Shown here: in pieces, positions 24,474-32,408 of the stretch
Layout: each line of letters opens with the position of its first letter
Numbering within the stretch: the stretch's first letter is position 1
Origin: Phycisphaerales bacterium UBA7812
GTDB taxonomy: Bacteria; Planctomycetota; Phycisphaerae; Phycisphaerales; UBA1924
Direction: 5' to 3'
Assembly: GCA_002480345.1 (NCBI GenBank)
Contig: DLBY01000080.1
Span: 1 to 63,320 of the forward strand
DNA: 63,320 nucleotides
Position numbers and translations under genes: made by a program
The notes under the pieces: generated by a model
Database searches by the model: none
What the model saw: the letters and a program-made list of their open reading frames with translations, nothing else
What the model was told of the DNA's origin: nothing

Positions 24474-25897
24474 GCCATCCTCACCCACTTGATGAGCGTC
24501 GCGAGGTTTGGGGGCTTGCCGAACATCAGCAGGCCCACGCGGAAGACCTTCGCGGCGAACCAGACCAGCACGATGACCGCGACGATGTTGACCAGGAGCG
24601 CCGCGAGCACCTGCCAGAGCGGTGGGGGCGTGCTGGACGCGATGCGCATGATGATGATGAACGGGCTGATGGGCGGGATGAAGCTGAGCGTCGTCGCGAG
24701 CGTGCTCGTCGGATCGCGCGTGACGGGGAGGAAGAAGAAGTAGGGGATCATCGCGAAGAGCATGACGGGCGTGAGCAGCGCCTGCGCCTCGCGGAGCTCG
24801 TTCACGGCCGAGCCGATCGCGGCCATGATGGAGGCGAACATGAAGTACGCGAGGGCAAAGAAGACGAGCATCCACGCGATGGTGGCGCCGTCGATGAGGT
24901 CGAGTCGCTGGAAGACGAAGAGAGCGATGATGCCGACCGCGTTGTAGACCAGCAGGAGGGTGAGCCCGACCGCCATCTGCCCGACGATCTTGCCGGTCAT
25001 TAATTCGACGCTGCTGACGGCGCTGAGCAGGACCTCGACAACCCGGCTCGATTTTTCCTCGATCGTCGTGGTGAGCAGGTATTGCCCGCCCGTCATGACG
25101 CCCATGAGCATGAGGAGCATGAACGCGCCGGGGATCAGCATCTGGAGCTCGAAGCTGCTCTCGCGGGTGCCGGTCTCGGTGACTTCCTGCGTGTTCGCGG
25201 CGGCGACGGTCGTGAGCGCATCGATCGTGTCGCGGTCCATCCCCGCTGCGGCGTAGCGGCGGTCGAGGATCGCGTCGCGCAGCGCCGAGCGGATCTCGCT
25301 GACGGTCCGGTCGTCGAGCTTGGGAACGGTGTACACGCTGAAGGCGCCGTAGCGGTCGTCGTCCGGCGCCTTGACGACCGCGTCTTCGTCGACGACCGCG
25401 AGGGCGAGCAGGCCCCGGTCCGCGCCCCGGTCCGTTGGCGCGAGGTTCTCACGCAGGCGTGCCTGCTGGCTCTCGATGTCGGTGTCCGGCGGGAGGGGCG
25501 TCACGCGGAGCTGCGGCACCCCGAATTGCTCGAGGAACCGGGCGAACTGCTCGTCGGACATCTGGTCGAGCTGGTCCGCGGAGAAGGCTTCGAACTGCGA
25601 GCCGAGCAGGTCGCCCGCCATCTTCTTCATCGCGTCGAACTGCTCGCGGCGGGTCTGGACGATCCGGTCGGGCTCGAGCAGCTCAGCGACGAGCGGCGCG
25701 ACCTCGCCCGTCCGGTCGATCAGGGCGAGCTCGCCCTTGTCGGCGGGGGGCTTGGCGCTCTCGACGAGCATGATCACGACGGGCATGATCACCGCGATCA
25801 CCGCGGGAACGACGAGTGCCCCGATGATGAAGCCCTTTGTCAGCACGGTGGAGGCGAACTCGCGCCCCGCGATCCGGATCACCTTGGCGGGATTCAC
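24470..25897 (-). CDS. ABC-2 type exporter permease, NatB-like
   Basis: The 475-residue protein has one N-terminal membrane helix (AGREFASTVLTKGFIIGALVVP region), a large extracytoplasmic domain of about 230 residues, and five or six C-terminal helices. The conserved element EEKSSRVVEVLLSAVSS, typical of NatB/ABC-2 permeases, precedes the second helix. The pair with the ATPase at 25894 would export a substrate; NatAB exports sodium, but others export lipids or peptides. The start overlaps the ATPase stop by 4 bases (ATGA), and the stop overlaps the next gene by 4 bases. Confidence 0.9.
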   Translation of the reverse strand: MNPAKVIRIAGREFASTVLTKGFIIGALVVPAVIAVIMPVVIMLVESAKPPADKGELALIDRTGEVAPLVAELLEPDRIVQTRREQFDAMKKMAGDLLGSQFEAFSADQLDQMSDEQFARFLEQFGVPQLRVTPLPPDTDIESQQARLRENLAPTDRGADRGLLALAVVDEDAVVKAPDDDRYGAFSVYTVPKLDDRTVSEIRSALRDAILDRRYAAAGMDRDTIDALTTVAAANTQEVTETGTRESSFELQMLIPGAFMLLMLMGVMTGGQYLLTTTIEEKSSRVVEVLLSAVSSVELMTGKIVGQMAVGLTLLLVYNAVGIIALFVFQRLDLIDGATIAWMLVFFALAYFMFASIMAAIGSAVNELREAQALLTPVMLFAMIPYFFFLPVTRDPTSTLATTLSFIPPISPFIIIMRIASSTPPPLWQVLAALLVNIVAVIVLVWFAAKVFRVGLLMFGKPPNLATLIKWVRMA

Positions 25898-26904
25898 GAC
25901 GCCACCCCCTCTTCGTCCATGCCCGCGTGGTCAAGATCGGCGCCCCCGGCGCGGAGCGAGGCACGCAGAGCCTCCGCGTCCGCCTGTCCCCCGGCGCCCT
26001 TCACGATGTCGATGAAGATGTCCTCGAGCGAGGGACGGTGCAATTCGACACGCGACATCGGGGCCGCGGCGGCGACGGTCGCGACGGCGTCCGCGGGGTC
26101 GGTCCCGGGCTGGAGCCGCGCTTCGTAGTGCCCCTCGACCACGCCCAGGCTCTCGACGCACGGCAGGTTCTGGATCGCGCCGGCGTCGAAGTCGTCGGCG
26201 AGCGGCTCGAACCAGACCGCCCTGGGCTCGTATCGCTCGCGGATGGATCGGAGCGGGTCGTCGAGCATCTTCTCGCCGTTGTGGATCATCACGATGTGGT
26301 CGCAGATCTGCTGGGCCTGGGCCATGACATGGGTGGAGAAGATGATCGTGGTGCCCTGCTCGTTCTGCTCGCGGATGAGGTCTCGGAGCAGGCGCATGTT
26401 GACGGGGTCGAGCCCGCTGAAGGGCTCGTCAAGGATGAGCAGGTCGGGCTTGTGCAGCACGCTGGAGACGAACTGCACCTTCTGCTGCATGCCCTTGCTG
26501 AGCTCTTCGCACTTCTTGTTCCAGACGCCGGGCAGCTCGATCTTTTCAAGCCAGGCCCGGATCTCGTCGTCGAGGCCTCTGGGGGAGAGGCCCTTGAGGC
26601 GGCCCATGTGCCTGAGGAAGTGCCCGACCTTCATCTTCTTGTAGACGCCCCGTTCCTCGGGGAGGTAGCCGATGCGGTCCTTGCTCTCGACGGCAGAGCG
26701 TTTGCCCAGCACGGAGAGCTCGCCCGAGTCGGGGAAGAGGATCGCCATGATCATGCGGATCGTGGTCGTCTTGCCGGCGCCGTTGGGGCCGATGAATCCG
26801 ACGATACCGCCCACGGGGATGTCCAGATCGATGCCGCGCACCGCGACCTTCTTGCCGAAGGTCTTGCGGACGGATCGCAATGAGATCGCTGCTTCGGTGT
26901 TCAC
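25894..26904 (-). CDS. ABC exporter ATP-binding protein, NatA-like
   Basis: The 336-residue ATPase has Walker A GPNGAGKTTTIRM, Q-loop region GYLPEERGVYKKMKV, signature LSKGMQQKVQ, Walker B LLILDEPFSGLDP and switch His in IFSTHVM. The C-terminal 100 residues are the regulatory extension typical of NatA-type proteins (DUF4162-like: AVWFEPLAD, RPSLEDIFIDIV). GTG 26904 is chosen because the conserved N-terminus begins there (NTEAAISLRSVRKTFG); no good ribosome binding site is visible, so the start is uncertain. It is first in a three-gene coupled operon with the permease and a zinc-ribbon protein. Confidence 0.9.
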   Translation of the reverse strand: MNTEAAISLRSVRKTFGKKVAVRGIDLDIPVGGIVGFIGPNGAGKTTTIRMIMAILFPDSGELSVLGKRSAVESKDRIGYLPEERGVYKKMKVGHFLRHMGRLKGLSPRGLDDEIRAWLEKIELPGVWNKKCEELSKGMQQKVQFVSSVLHKPDLLILDEPFSGLDPVNMRLLRDLIREQNEQGTTIIFSTHVMAQAQQICDHIVMIHNGEKMLDDPLRSIRERYEPRAVWFEPLADDFDAGAIQNLPCVESLGVVEGHYEARLQPGTDPADAVATVAAAAPMSRVELHRPSLEDIFIDIVKGAGGQADAEALRASLRAGGADLDHAGMDEEGVAS

Positions 26905-26923
26905 GCAGGGAGGATAGTCGGAT

Positions 26924-27751
26924 TCAGGACGGGAGGTTTTCAAGCCAGACGCGGAGTTGATCGGGCCATGACCGCAGGCGAGGGTCTTCGAGCCCGAGCC
27001 CGAAACCGTGCCCGCCAGCGGGCAGGAAATGTGCCTCGACGGGTCGATCCGCCTTGTGATACGCGCCGGCGAGTTCGAACGCGCCCGCGACGGGAACCGC
27101 GGGGTCGTCCTGCGCATGAAGCAGGAAGAGCGGGGGGGCGTCGGGCGTCACACGCGTCTGGAGCGATCGGCTCGTTCGCGCGGATTCGCTCGCGCCGCGC
27201 CCGAGCAGGTTGTTCACGCTCCCCTGGTGGCAGGGCGGGACCATCGAGACGACGGGGTAGATCAGCGCCGCGGCATCGGGGCGGCCCGACCAGGTGTCGG
27301 CGAGATCGTCCCCGGCATCGGATTCGGCGTGCAGCAAAGCGGTCGACCCCGCGAGGTGCCCTCCGGCGCTGAAGCCCAGGACCGCGATCCGGCGTGGGGA
27401 GAGCCCGAACTGGTCGGCGTGATCGCGGACGACGCGGATCGCGCGGCAGGCATCGCGGAGGGGACGGAGACCGAGCGGTTGATTGTCGGGAACATCGCGT
27501 GCGGTGGTATACGGGACATCGACGGCCGCGAAGCCGTGCATCGCGAGCCAGAGCGCGATCGCGGGCCCCTCGTGCCAGGACCGAAAGCCGTATCCCCCTC
27601 CCGCGAGGCAGACGACGGTGACCGGGGGGCGATCGCGTTCGATGCGGGTCGGGAGGAAAAGGTCCATGGTGCGGTCCCCCTCCCAGAGGGGGAGTCGTCT
27701 GGTGCGCTCGCCTTCGGATCGCCAGCCTGTTTCCACGGAAGTTCCTGTCAT
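26924..27751 (-). CDS. Alpha/beta hydrolase, acetyl-esterase/BD-FAE-like
   Basis: The 275-residue protein has the alpha/beta hydrolase fold with an oxyanion-hole loop VCLAGGGYGFRSWHEG, the nucleophile in VLGFSAGGHLAG, acidic residue in LHAQDDPAVPV and His in AGGHGFGLG. The PL...W...EGD...MDLFLP start resembles secreted acetylxylan esterases, but no clear signal peptide is seen. It would cleave small carboxylic esters. The gene lies 19 bases upstream of the ABC ATPase gene on the same strand and may share its transcript. Confidence 0.88.
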   Translation of the reverse strand: MTGTSVETGWRSEGERTRRLPLWEGDRTMDLFLPTRIERDRPPVTVVCLAGGGYGFRSWHEGPAIALWLAMHGFAAVDVPYTTARDVPDNQPLGLRPLRDACRAIRVVRDHADQFGLSPRRIAVLGFSAGGHLAGSTALLHAESDAGDDLADTWSGRPDAAALIYPVVSMVPPCHQGSVNNLLGRGASESARTSRSLQTRVTPDAPPLFLLHAQDDPAVPVAGAFELAGAYHKADRPVEAHFLPAGGHGFGLGLEDPRLRSWPDQLRVWLENLPS

Positions 27752-27947
27752 TGAACCGGATGCATTCGGTGAATGGGTGTCCCGTGCCGAGGCGGGGTTG
27801 ATCGCTCGGTTGCGGGTTGCAAAGGGAGAACCGGCTTTCCGAAGATGGTACTGTCAACGCGGACGCGTGTCGGGGTGATCGTCCCGGGTCGCGTCTGCAC
27901 TGGTGATGGAACGGGAATCGAAGAAGACATCAGGAAAGGGAACGAAC

Positions 27948-28541
27948 ATGCAGTTCACGCGTTTCGGGATCGGTCGGGGTCGTTCGGGGCGGCTGCTCGC
28001 TTGGTCGCTTGCGGTGGGCGCGGGCGTCGGGGTGGTGGCGGTTGGATCCGGTTTCGGCTCGTTCGAGGAAACCCGCGCGGCCCAGCCTGCCCAGCCGGGG
28101 CAAGCCGAAACACCGCCGCAGCGGGGCGCGCAGCCTGATCTCGGGGCGATGTTGGTGCAGGGTCTCAAGGAGACCGAAGGGTGCCTGGGCGTGGACGCGG
28201 CCCAGTTCCAGAGCGGGAAGAACACGATCGTCGCGTGGTTCGAGAACAAGGCTGCGGCGGTGCGGTGGTACCACTCTCCGGTGCACGCCCGGCTGCTGGG
28301 CGGGATGGGCGCGAACCCTGAGGATGGTGAGCCGCTGAAGCATGTGACCGACGAGAACACGCCGATCATGGTGATGGCTTCGATCTCGTTCGGGGGCGAG
28401 CCCGCGGTGCCGGGGAGCATGATCCCGTTCAGCCAGATCTCGATCGAGATGTACGCGCCGCTGCCGGGCGGTGCGTCGATCAACGGGCGGCTGGCACCCA
28501 AGGCGTTCGAGGTTCCTCACCACCGGGTCCTCGGGGAGTAA
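27948..28541 (+). CDS. Exported protein with ABM/DUF1330-like domain
   Basis: The 197-residue protein has a membrane/signal segment (LLAWSLAVGAGVGVVAVGSG), a Pro/Gln/Ala-rich linker, and a domain of about 120 residues. That domain resembles the dimeric alpha-beta barrel of antibiotic-biosynthesis-monooxygenase/DUF1330 proteins: CLGVDAAQFQSGKNTIVAWFENKAAAVRWYHSPVHARLLG in outline, with the typical WYxSPxH helix. ATG 27948 follows AGGAAAGGG at a good distance. Function is unknown; a heme or small-molecule binding role is a guess. It precedes prfA by 72 bases. Confidence 0.65.
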   Translation: MQFTRFGIGRGRSGRLLAWSLAVGAGVGVVAVGSGFGSFEETRAAQPAQPGQAETPPQRGAQPDLGAMLVQGLKETEGCLGVDAAQFQSGKNTIVAWFENKAAAVRWYHSPVHARLLGGMGANPEDGEPLKHVTDENTPIMVMASISFGGEPAVPGSMIPFSQISIEMYAPLPGGASINGRLAPKAFEVPHHRVLGE

Positions 28542-28613
28542 GTCCGGAGCGGCTTCAGGGCCGGGGAGCGTGGGCGTCCGTCGACCGCGGCGGACGCTCC
28601 CTAATCTCCCGTC

Positions 28614-29708
28614 ATGCCCGTCACCCACCTGAGCCCCGCGATCGCCTCGAAGCTCGAAGAGCTCGGGACGCAGTACGCAGCGCTCGGGCGGCAACTCGAG
28701 GACCCCGCTGTGCTCGCGGACCATCGGGCGGTGCGGGATCTGTCGATCAAGCGCGCGGCGCTCGCGCCCGTTGCGCAGGGGTACGCGCGGTACCGCGGAT
28801 TGCTGGACGAACTCGCGGAGCTCCGCGCGGCTCTGGACGGCGACGACGCGGAACTCGCGTCGCTCGCGGGTGAGGAGATTCCTGAGGTCGAAGCCGCGGC
28901 GGAGGCGGAGATCGAGGCGGTGAAGGCGGCGCTGGTGCAGTCCGACGAGCGGCGCGTCGGTTCGGTGATCCTCGAGGTGCGTGCGGGGACGGGGGGCGAC
29001 GAGGCGGGGCTGTGGGCCCGCGACCTGCTCGCGATGTACGAGAAGTACGCGTCGGCCAAGGGGTGGGCGTGGGAGACGCTCGACCTCGTGGTGGACGACG
29101 GCGTGGGCGGCGTGCGCCACGCGGTGGTGAATGTGCGCGGGGACGGGGTCTGGTCGGAACTGGGCTTCGAGGCGGGGGTGCACTCGGTCAAGCGGGTGCC
29201 CGCGACGGAGACGCAGGGGCGGATCCACACAAGCACCGCGACGGTCGCGGTCCTCCCCGAGCCCGAGGCGGTCGAGGTGAGCATCGACTGGGCGAACGAG
29301 GTGGAGGAGCACATCACGACGGCGCAGGGCCCGGGCGGGCAGAATGTCAACAAGGTCGCGACCGCGGTGCACCTGGTCCACACGCCCACGGGGGTCGAGG
29401 TGCGGATGCAGGAGACCAAGAGCCAGGCCCAGAACCGGGAGAAGGCGCGGCGCCTGCTGACGGCGCGGGTGTACGAGATCGAGCGGGCGCGGGCGGAGGC
29501 GGAGCGGTCCGCGGATCGGAAGAGCCAGATCGGGACGGGTGAGCGGAGCGAGAAGGTGCGGGTGTACCGCTACCAGGACGGGATCGTGGCGGATCAACGC
29601 CTGAGCACCAAGTTCCAGAAAGCGAGCGTGCTCGACCAGGGCGAGCTCGGGCCGATCATCGGGGCGCTTCTCGAGCAAGAGACCGCGAGACGGCTGGCGG
29701 CGCTGTGA
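28614..29708 (+). CDS. prfA: Peptide chain release factor 1
   Basis: The 364-residue protein has the class I release factor plan: N-terminal helical domain, VRAGTGGDEAGLWARDL, codon-recognition motif PAT in VKRVPATETQGRIHTS (the RF1 type, reading UAA/UAG), and the catalytic GGQ near residue 240. The segment around GGQ is unusual for RF1: GPGGQNVNKVATAV replaces the common GAGGQHVNxTxSAV, and EVRMQETKSQAQNREKA replaces the usual CQDERSQxxNKxKA. RxYxxxxGxVxDxR is conserved as VRVYRYQDGIVADQRL. The usual downstream partner prmC, which methylates the GGQ Gln, is absent here. Confidence 0.92.
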   Translation: MPVTHLSPAIASKLEELGTQYAALGRQLEDPAVLADHRAVRDLSIKRAALAPVAQGYARYRGLLDELAELRAALDGDDAELASLAGEEIPEVEAAAEAEIEAVKAALVQSDERRVGSVILEVRAGTGGDEAGLWARDLLAMYEKYASAKGWAWETLDLVVDDGVGGVRHAVVNVRGDGVWSELGFEAGVHSVKRVPATETQGRIHTSTATVAVLPEPEAVEVSIDWANEVEEHITTAQGPGGQNVNKVATAVHLVHTPTGVEVRMQETKSQAQNREKARRLLTARVYEIERARAEAERSADRKSQIGTGERSEKVRVYRYQDGIVADQRLSTKFQKASVLDQGELGPIIGALLEQETARRLAAL

Positions 29709-29726
29709 CGGATGCGGGGGTGGCAG

Positions 29727-30626
29727 ATGCGTGATCGGACTCGGTTTCTTTCATTTGTGGCGATCGCTGCCTCGGTGTTCCTCACGGGCAAGGTCCGGGC
29801 CGCGGGAAATGAGCCGCTTCGCGTCGTGACCTACAACATCCGCTTCGGCTCCGCGAATGACGGCCCCGATTCGTGGGCGCTGCGGCGTGCCAAGGTTGCC
29901 GAGACGATCGCGGATCTCGACGCCGACATCGTCGGTCTGCAGGAGGCGTTGCCATTCCAGATCGCGTTTCTGCTCGAAGGATCGTCCCGCTACGCCGCGA
30001 CCGGGGTGAGCCGGGAGGACGGGCGCACCGACGGGGAGGCGAGCCCGATCCTGTTCGATCGCACGCGGTTCACGCTTGCTGATGCGGGGACCTTCTGGCT
30101 CAGCGACACGCCCGACGAGGCGGGGACGAACACCTGGGGCGCGGCGTGCAACCGGGTGTGTTCCTGGGCGAGGCTGGTTGATCTGTCGTCGGGTGAGGCG
30201 TTCGTGGTGCTGAACACGCACTGGGACCATGTGAGCCAGGCGGCGCGGGAGAAGAGCGCGGCGTTGATCCGGGCCCGCGCGGTCTCGATCGCGTCGGGGG
30301 ATCGTGTCGTCGTCATGGGCGATCTGAACGCGGCGGAGGGCAACCCGGCGCTGGCGGTGTTGCTCGGAGACGCCGGGGGCGGCGCGCGCGGGGAAGCGCG
30401 AACGATTCGCTTTGTCGACACCTACCGCGTTGTCCATCCGGAGGGGCGTGCCGGAACTTACACGGGATTCCGCCTCGACAGCGACGGCGGAACCCGCAAG
30501 ATCGATCATGTGCTCGCGGGTCCGGGCTGGAAAGTGCGTGGCGCGGGGATCGACCGCCGGATGATCGGCGGTCGATACCCCTCGGACCACTTCCCGGTCT
30601 GGGCGGTCCTTACGCCGGCTGAATGA
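29727..30626 (+). CDS. Exported endonuclease/exonuclease/phosphatase family protein
   Basis: The 299-residue protein begins with a signal peptide (FLSFVAIAASVFLTGKVRAA). An EEP domain follows: VVTYNIRFGS, DIVGLQEALPFQ, LNTHWDHVS, VVMGDLNAAEG, RKIDHVLA and YPSDHFPVWAVL supply the metal and catalytic residues. The family hydrolyses phosphodiesters in nucleic acids, sugars or lipids; the exported form could act on extracellular DNA or phosphoesters. ATG 29727 follows GGGGGTGG closely; an in-frame ATG at 29712 is possible. It is 18 bases after prfA and convergent with the dockerin gene. Confidence 0.9.
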   Translation: MRDRTRFLSFVAIAASVFLTGKVRAAGNEPLRVVTYNIRFGSANDGPDSWALRRAKVAETIADLDADIVGLQEALPFQIAFLLEGSSRYAATGVSREDGRTDGEASPILFDRTRFTLADAGTFWLSDTPDEAGTNTWGAACNRVCSWARLVDLSSGEAFVVLNTHWDHVSQAAREKSAALIRARAVSIASGDRVVVMGDLNAAEGNPALAVLLGDAGGGARGEARTIRFVDTYRVVHPEGRAGTYTGFRLDSDGGTRKIDHVLAGPGWKVRGAGIDRRMIGGRYPSDHFPVWAVLTPAE

Positions 30627-30657
30627 ACAATTGCCCTTCGCGGCGCGGGCGGACCGA

Positions 30658-32190
30658 TCACGGGCAGCCCGCGAGGAACCAGTCGATGAACAGCAGGACG
30701 TCGGCGAGGTCGAGCACCCCGAACGGTTCGGCGATGTCCGCATCCGCGCTTGCGGCGCCGAACGCAGCGACGAACGCGACGACATCGTTCAGGTCGAGCA
30801 CGCCCTCCGGCGGCGCGAGATCGGCACCCAGGCACCCCCGGTGCACGATGACGACCGCGACGATGTCCATCCCGTCGGGGTCGGGCTCGTGGATGACATC
30901 GAAGTAGCTATCCGATCCGTCCGCGTAGACGACGCGTTCGAACGCTCCGGTGATCTGCGGCGCGCGGATGACTTCGAAGCGGGTGCCGATCGGATAGTCC
31001 AGCGGGTCGAAGTCGCCCTCGCGACGCACGACGATCGCGTTGTCGGCCGCGAGCGTCCCGGTCACCTCGATCACATCGTGCTCGATCTCGGGGATCGTGC
31101 CGCCCAGCGAGAGATCGAACTTTCCGCTGCTCCCGAAGGTGACATCGCCTTCGATCACGGCGAGACCGGGCGATCGTGTGACGCCGATCCAGCCGTCGTT
31201 GGTGAAGCTGCCGGTGAGGGTTGTGCCCGCACCGATCCAGACGCGGAGGGTGTTGTGCAGGTCGTTGGTGAAGGCGCGGTCGCCGATCACGGTCAGATGC
31301 CCTTGGTTTGTCGTGAGCGTTTCTTCGATGGGAAGCAGTTTCACGATCAGGCTCGAGTCCGCGCCCTCGATCGTGATGCTCGCCTGGTTGGTCTGCAGGG
31401 GCTGCTGTGCCTCCAACTCGAGCGTCGCACCGTTGGCTGCGAGCCAGTCGCCTGCGGTCAGCGTGCTCCCCGAAATATCGGCGGCGTTCCTGATCTGGAG
31501 GGTGCCCGAGTGGGCCTCGACCGCGCCGGTTTCGTTGCTGAACACCGGGTTGATCCGCGAGAGCCCTTCGCCCGCCTCTTTGGTTACGAGCCCGGTGTTG
31601 GTCATGGTCTCGCCCCCGTGGCCGATGTCGGTGATATCGCCATCGCCGACGAAGCGATAGATCCCCGCGTTGAGGAATGTCTCGGCTTGGAGAAACCCGT
31701 TGCCCTCGTGCCGCATCGTGCCGTAGTTGTTGACGGTGACGTCCCAGCTCACGCTGTGGTTCACAGGATCGACGATCGCGTCGCCGTTCCCGTAGTGGTC
31801 GGCGATGTCATCGACGAGGACCATCTCTCCGAAGAGGTTGACGGTGCCCGAGCGGTTGTAGTAATCGCCGAACCCGCCCCATTGCCACTCGCCGCCGTTC
31901 AGCACGGTCAGCGTATTGCCGTGCAACTGGATCTCCCCGGGAGGTCCCCAGGGCACATAGGTGTCGAGGATGAGCGTGCCGACTTCGGCCGAGCCCGGGA
32001 CCTCAAGGAGGCTGATGCCGTAGGTGAGCAGGGCGTCGTCGGCGCTGCCCGGGACCGCGTTCTGGTCCCACGCGAGCGGATTGCCCCAGTGGTCGTGGTG
32101 CCCGTACCCGTGCCAGTAGAGATCCCCGGATGCCAACGAACCGGCGATCCCGAGCGTGAGGCCGCAGCGAAGGACGATCGAGCGAGACAT
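30658..32190 (-). CDS. Secreted beta-repeat protein with GC-type dockerin
   Basis: The 510-residue protein has a signal peptide, a beta-rich body (Gly/Asn/Thr repeats such as NGGEWQWGGF, TVNNYGTMRHEG, TNTGLVTKEAG, TLTGSFTNDG) resembling a right-handed beta-helix or autotransporter-like passenger. The C-terminal GC-type dockerin has two repeats: ADLAPPEGVLDLNDVVAF and ADIAEPFGVLDLADVLLF, ending WFLAGCP. These Asp/Asn-rich repeats bind calcium and may anchor or process the protein at the cell surface. The start is fixed by the strong GGAGAGGAGG just upstream. It is next to a second dockerin gene on the same strand. Confidence 0.85.
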   Translation of the reverse strand: MSRSIVLRCGLTLGIAGSLASGDLYWHGYGHHDHWGNPLAWDQNAVPGSADDALLTYGISLLEVPGSAEVGTLILDTYVPWGPPGEIQLHGNTLTVLNGGEWQWGGFGDYYNRSGTVNLFGEMVLVDDIADHYGNGDAIVDPVNHSVSWDVTVNNYGTMRHEGNGFLQAETFLNAGIYRFVGDGDITDIGHGGETMTNTGLVTKEAGEGLSRINPVFSNETGAVEAHSGTLQIRNAADISGSTLTAGDWLAANGATLELEAQQPLQTNQASITIEGADSSLIVKLLPIEETLTTNQGHLTVIGDRAFTNDLHNTLRVWIGAGTTLTGSFTNDGWIGVTRSPGLAVIEGDVTFGSSGKFDLSLGGTIPEIEHDVIEVTGTLAADNAIVVRREGDFDPLDYPIGTRFEVIRAPQITGAFERVVYADGSDSYFDVIHEPDPDGMDIVAVVIVHRGCLGADLAPPEGVLDLNDVVAFVAAFGAASADADIAEPFGVLDLADVLLFIDWFLAGCP

Positions 32191-32408
32191 GGCTTCCTCC
32201 TCTCCGAGGCCGCGGTCCGCTCGAACGACGGTGTGCCGGGCGGGCCCGGCTCAACCTGTATCGCGATCAGAATTCTAGAACCGATCGCCGCGTCCGCCGC
32301 CGGAGAGGCATGAAAACAACGGGTGTTACTCACGCGAAGCGCTGTTCCGATGAGGTGGGGTCCTGCTCGGAACACGAGCAGAGCGGTCGCGCAGTCGCCG
32401 GGATTCGC

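Noticed and set aside
27930..29678. 582-residue minus-strand frame opposite prfA
   Set aside because: prfA is unmistakable on the plus strand, and the antisense product is His/Arg/Pro-rich with no family.
30631..32313. 560-residue plus-strand frame opposite the dockerin gene
   Set aside because: The minus-strand gene has a signal peptide, strong ribosome binding site and dockerin repeats; the plus frame has none of these.
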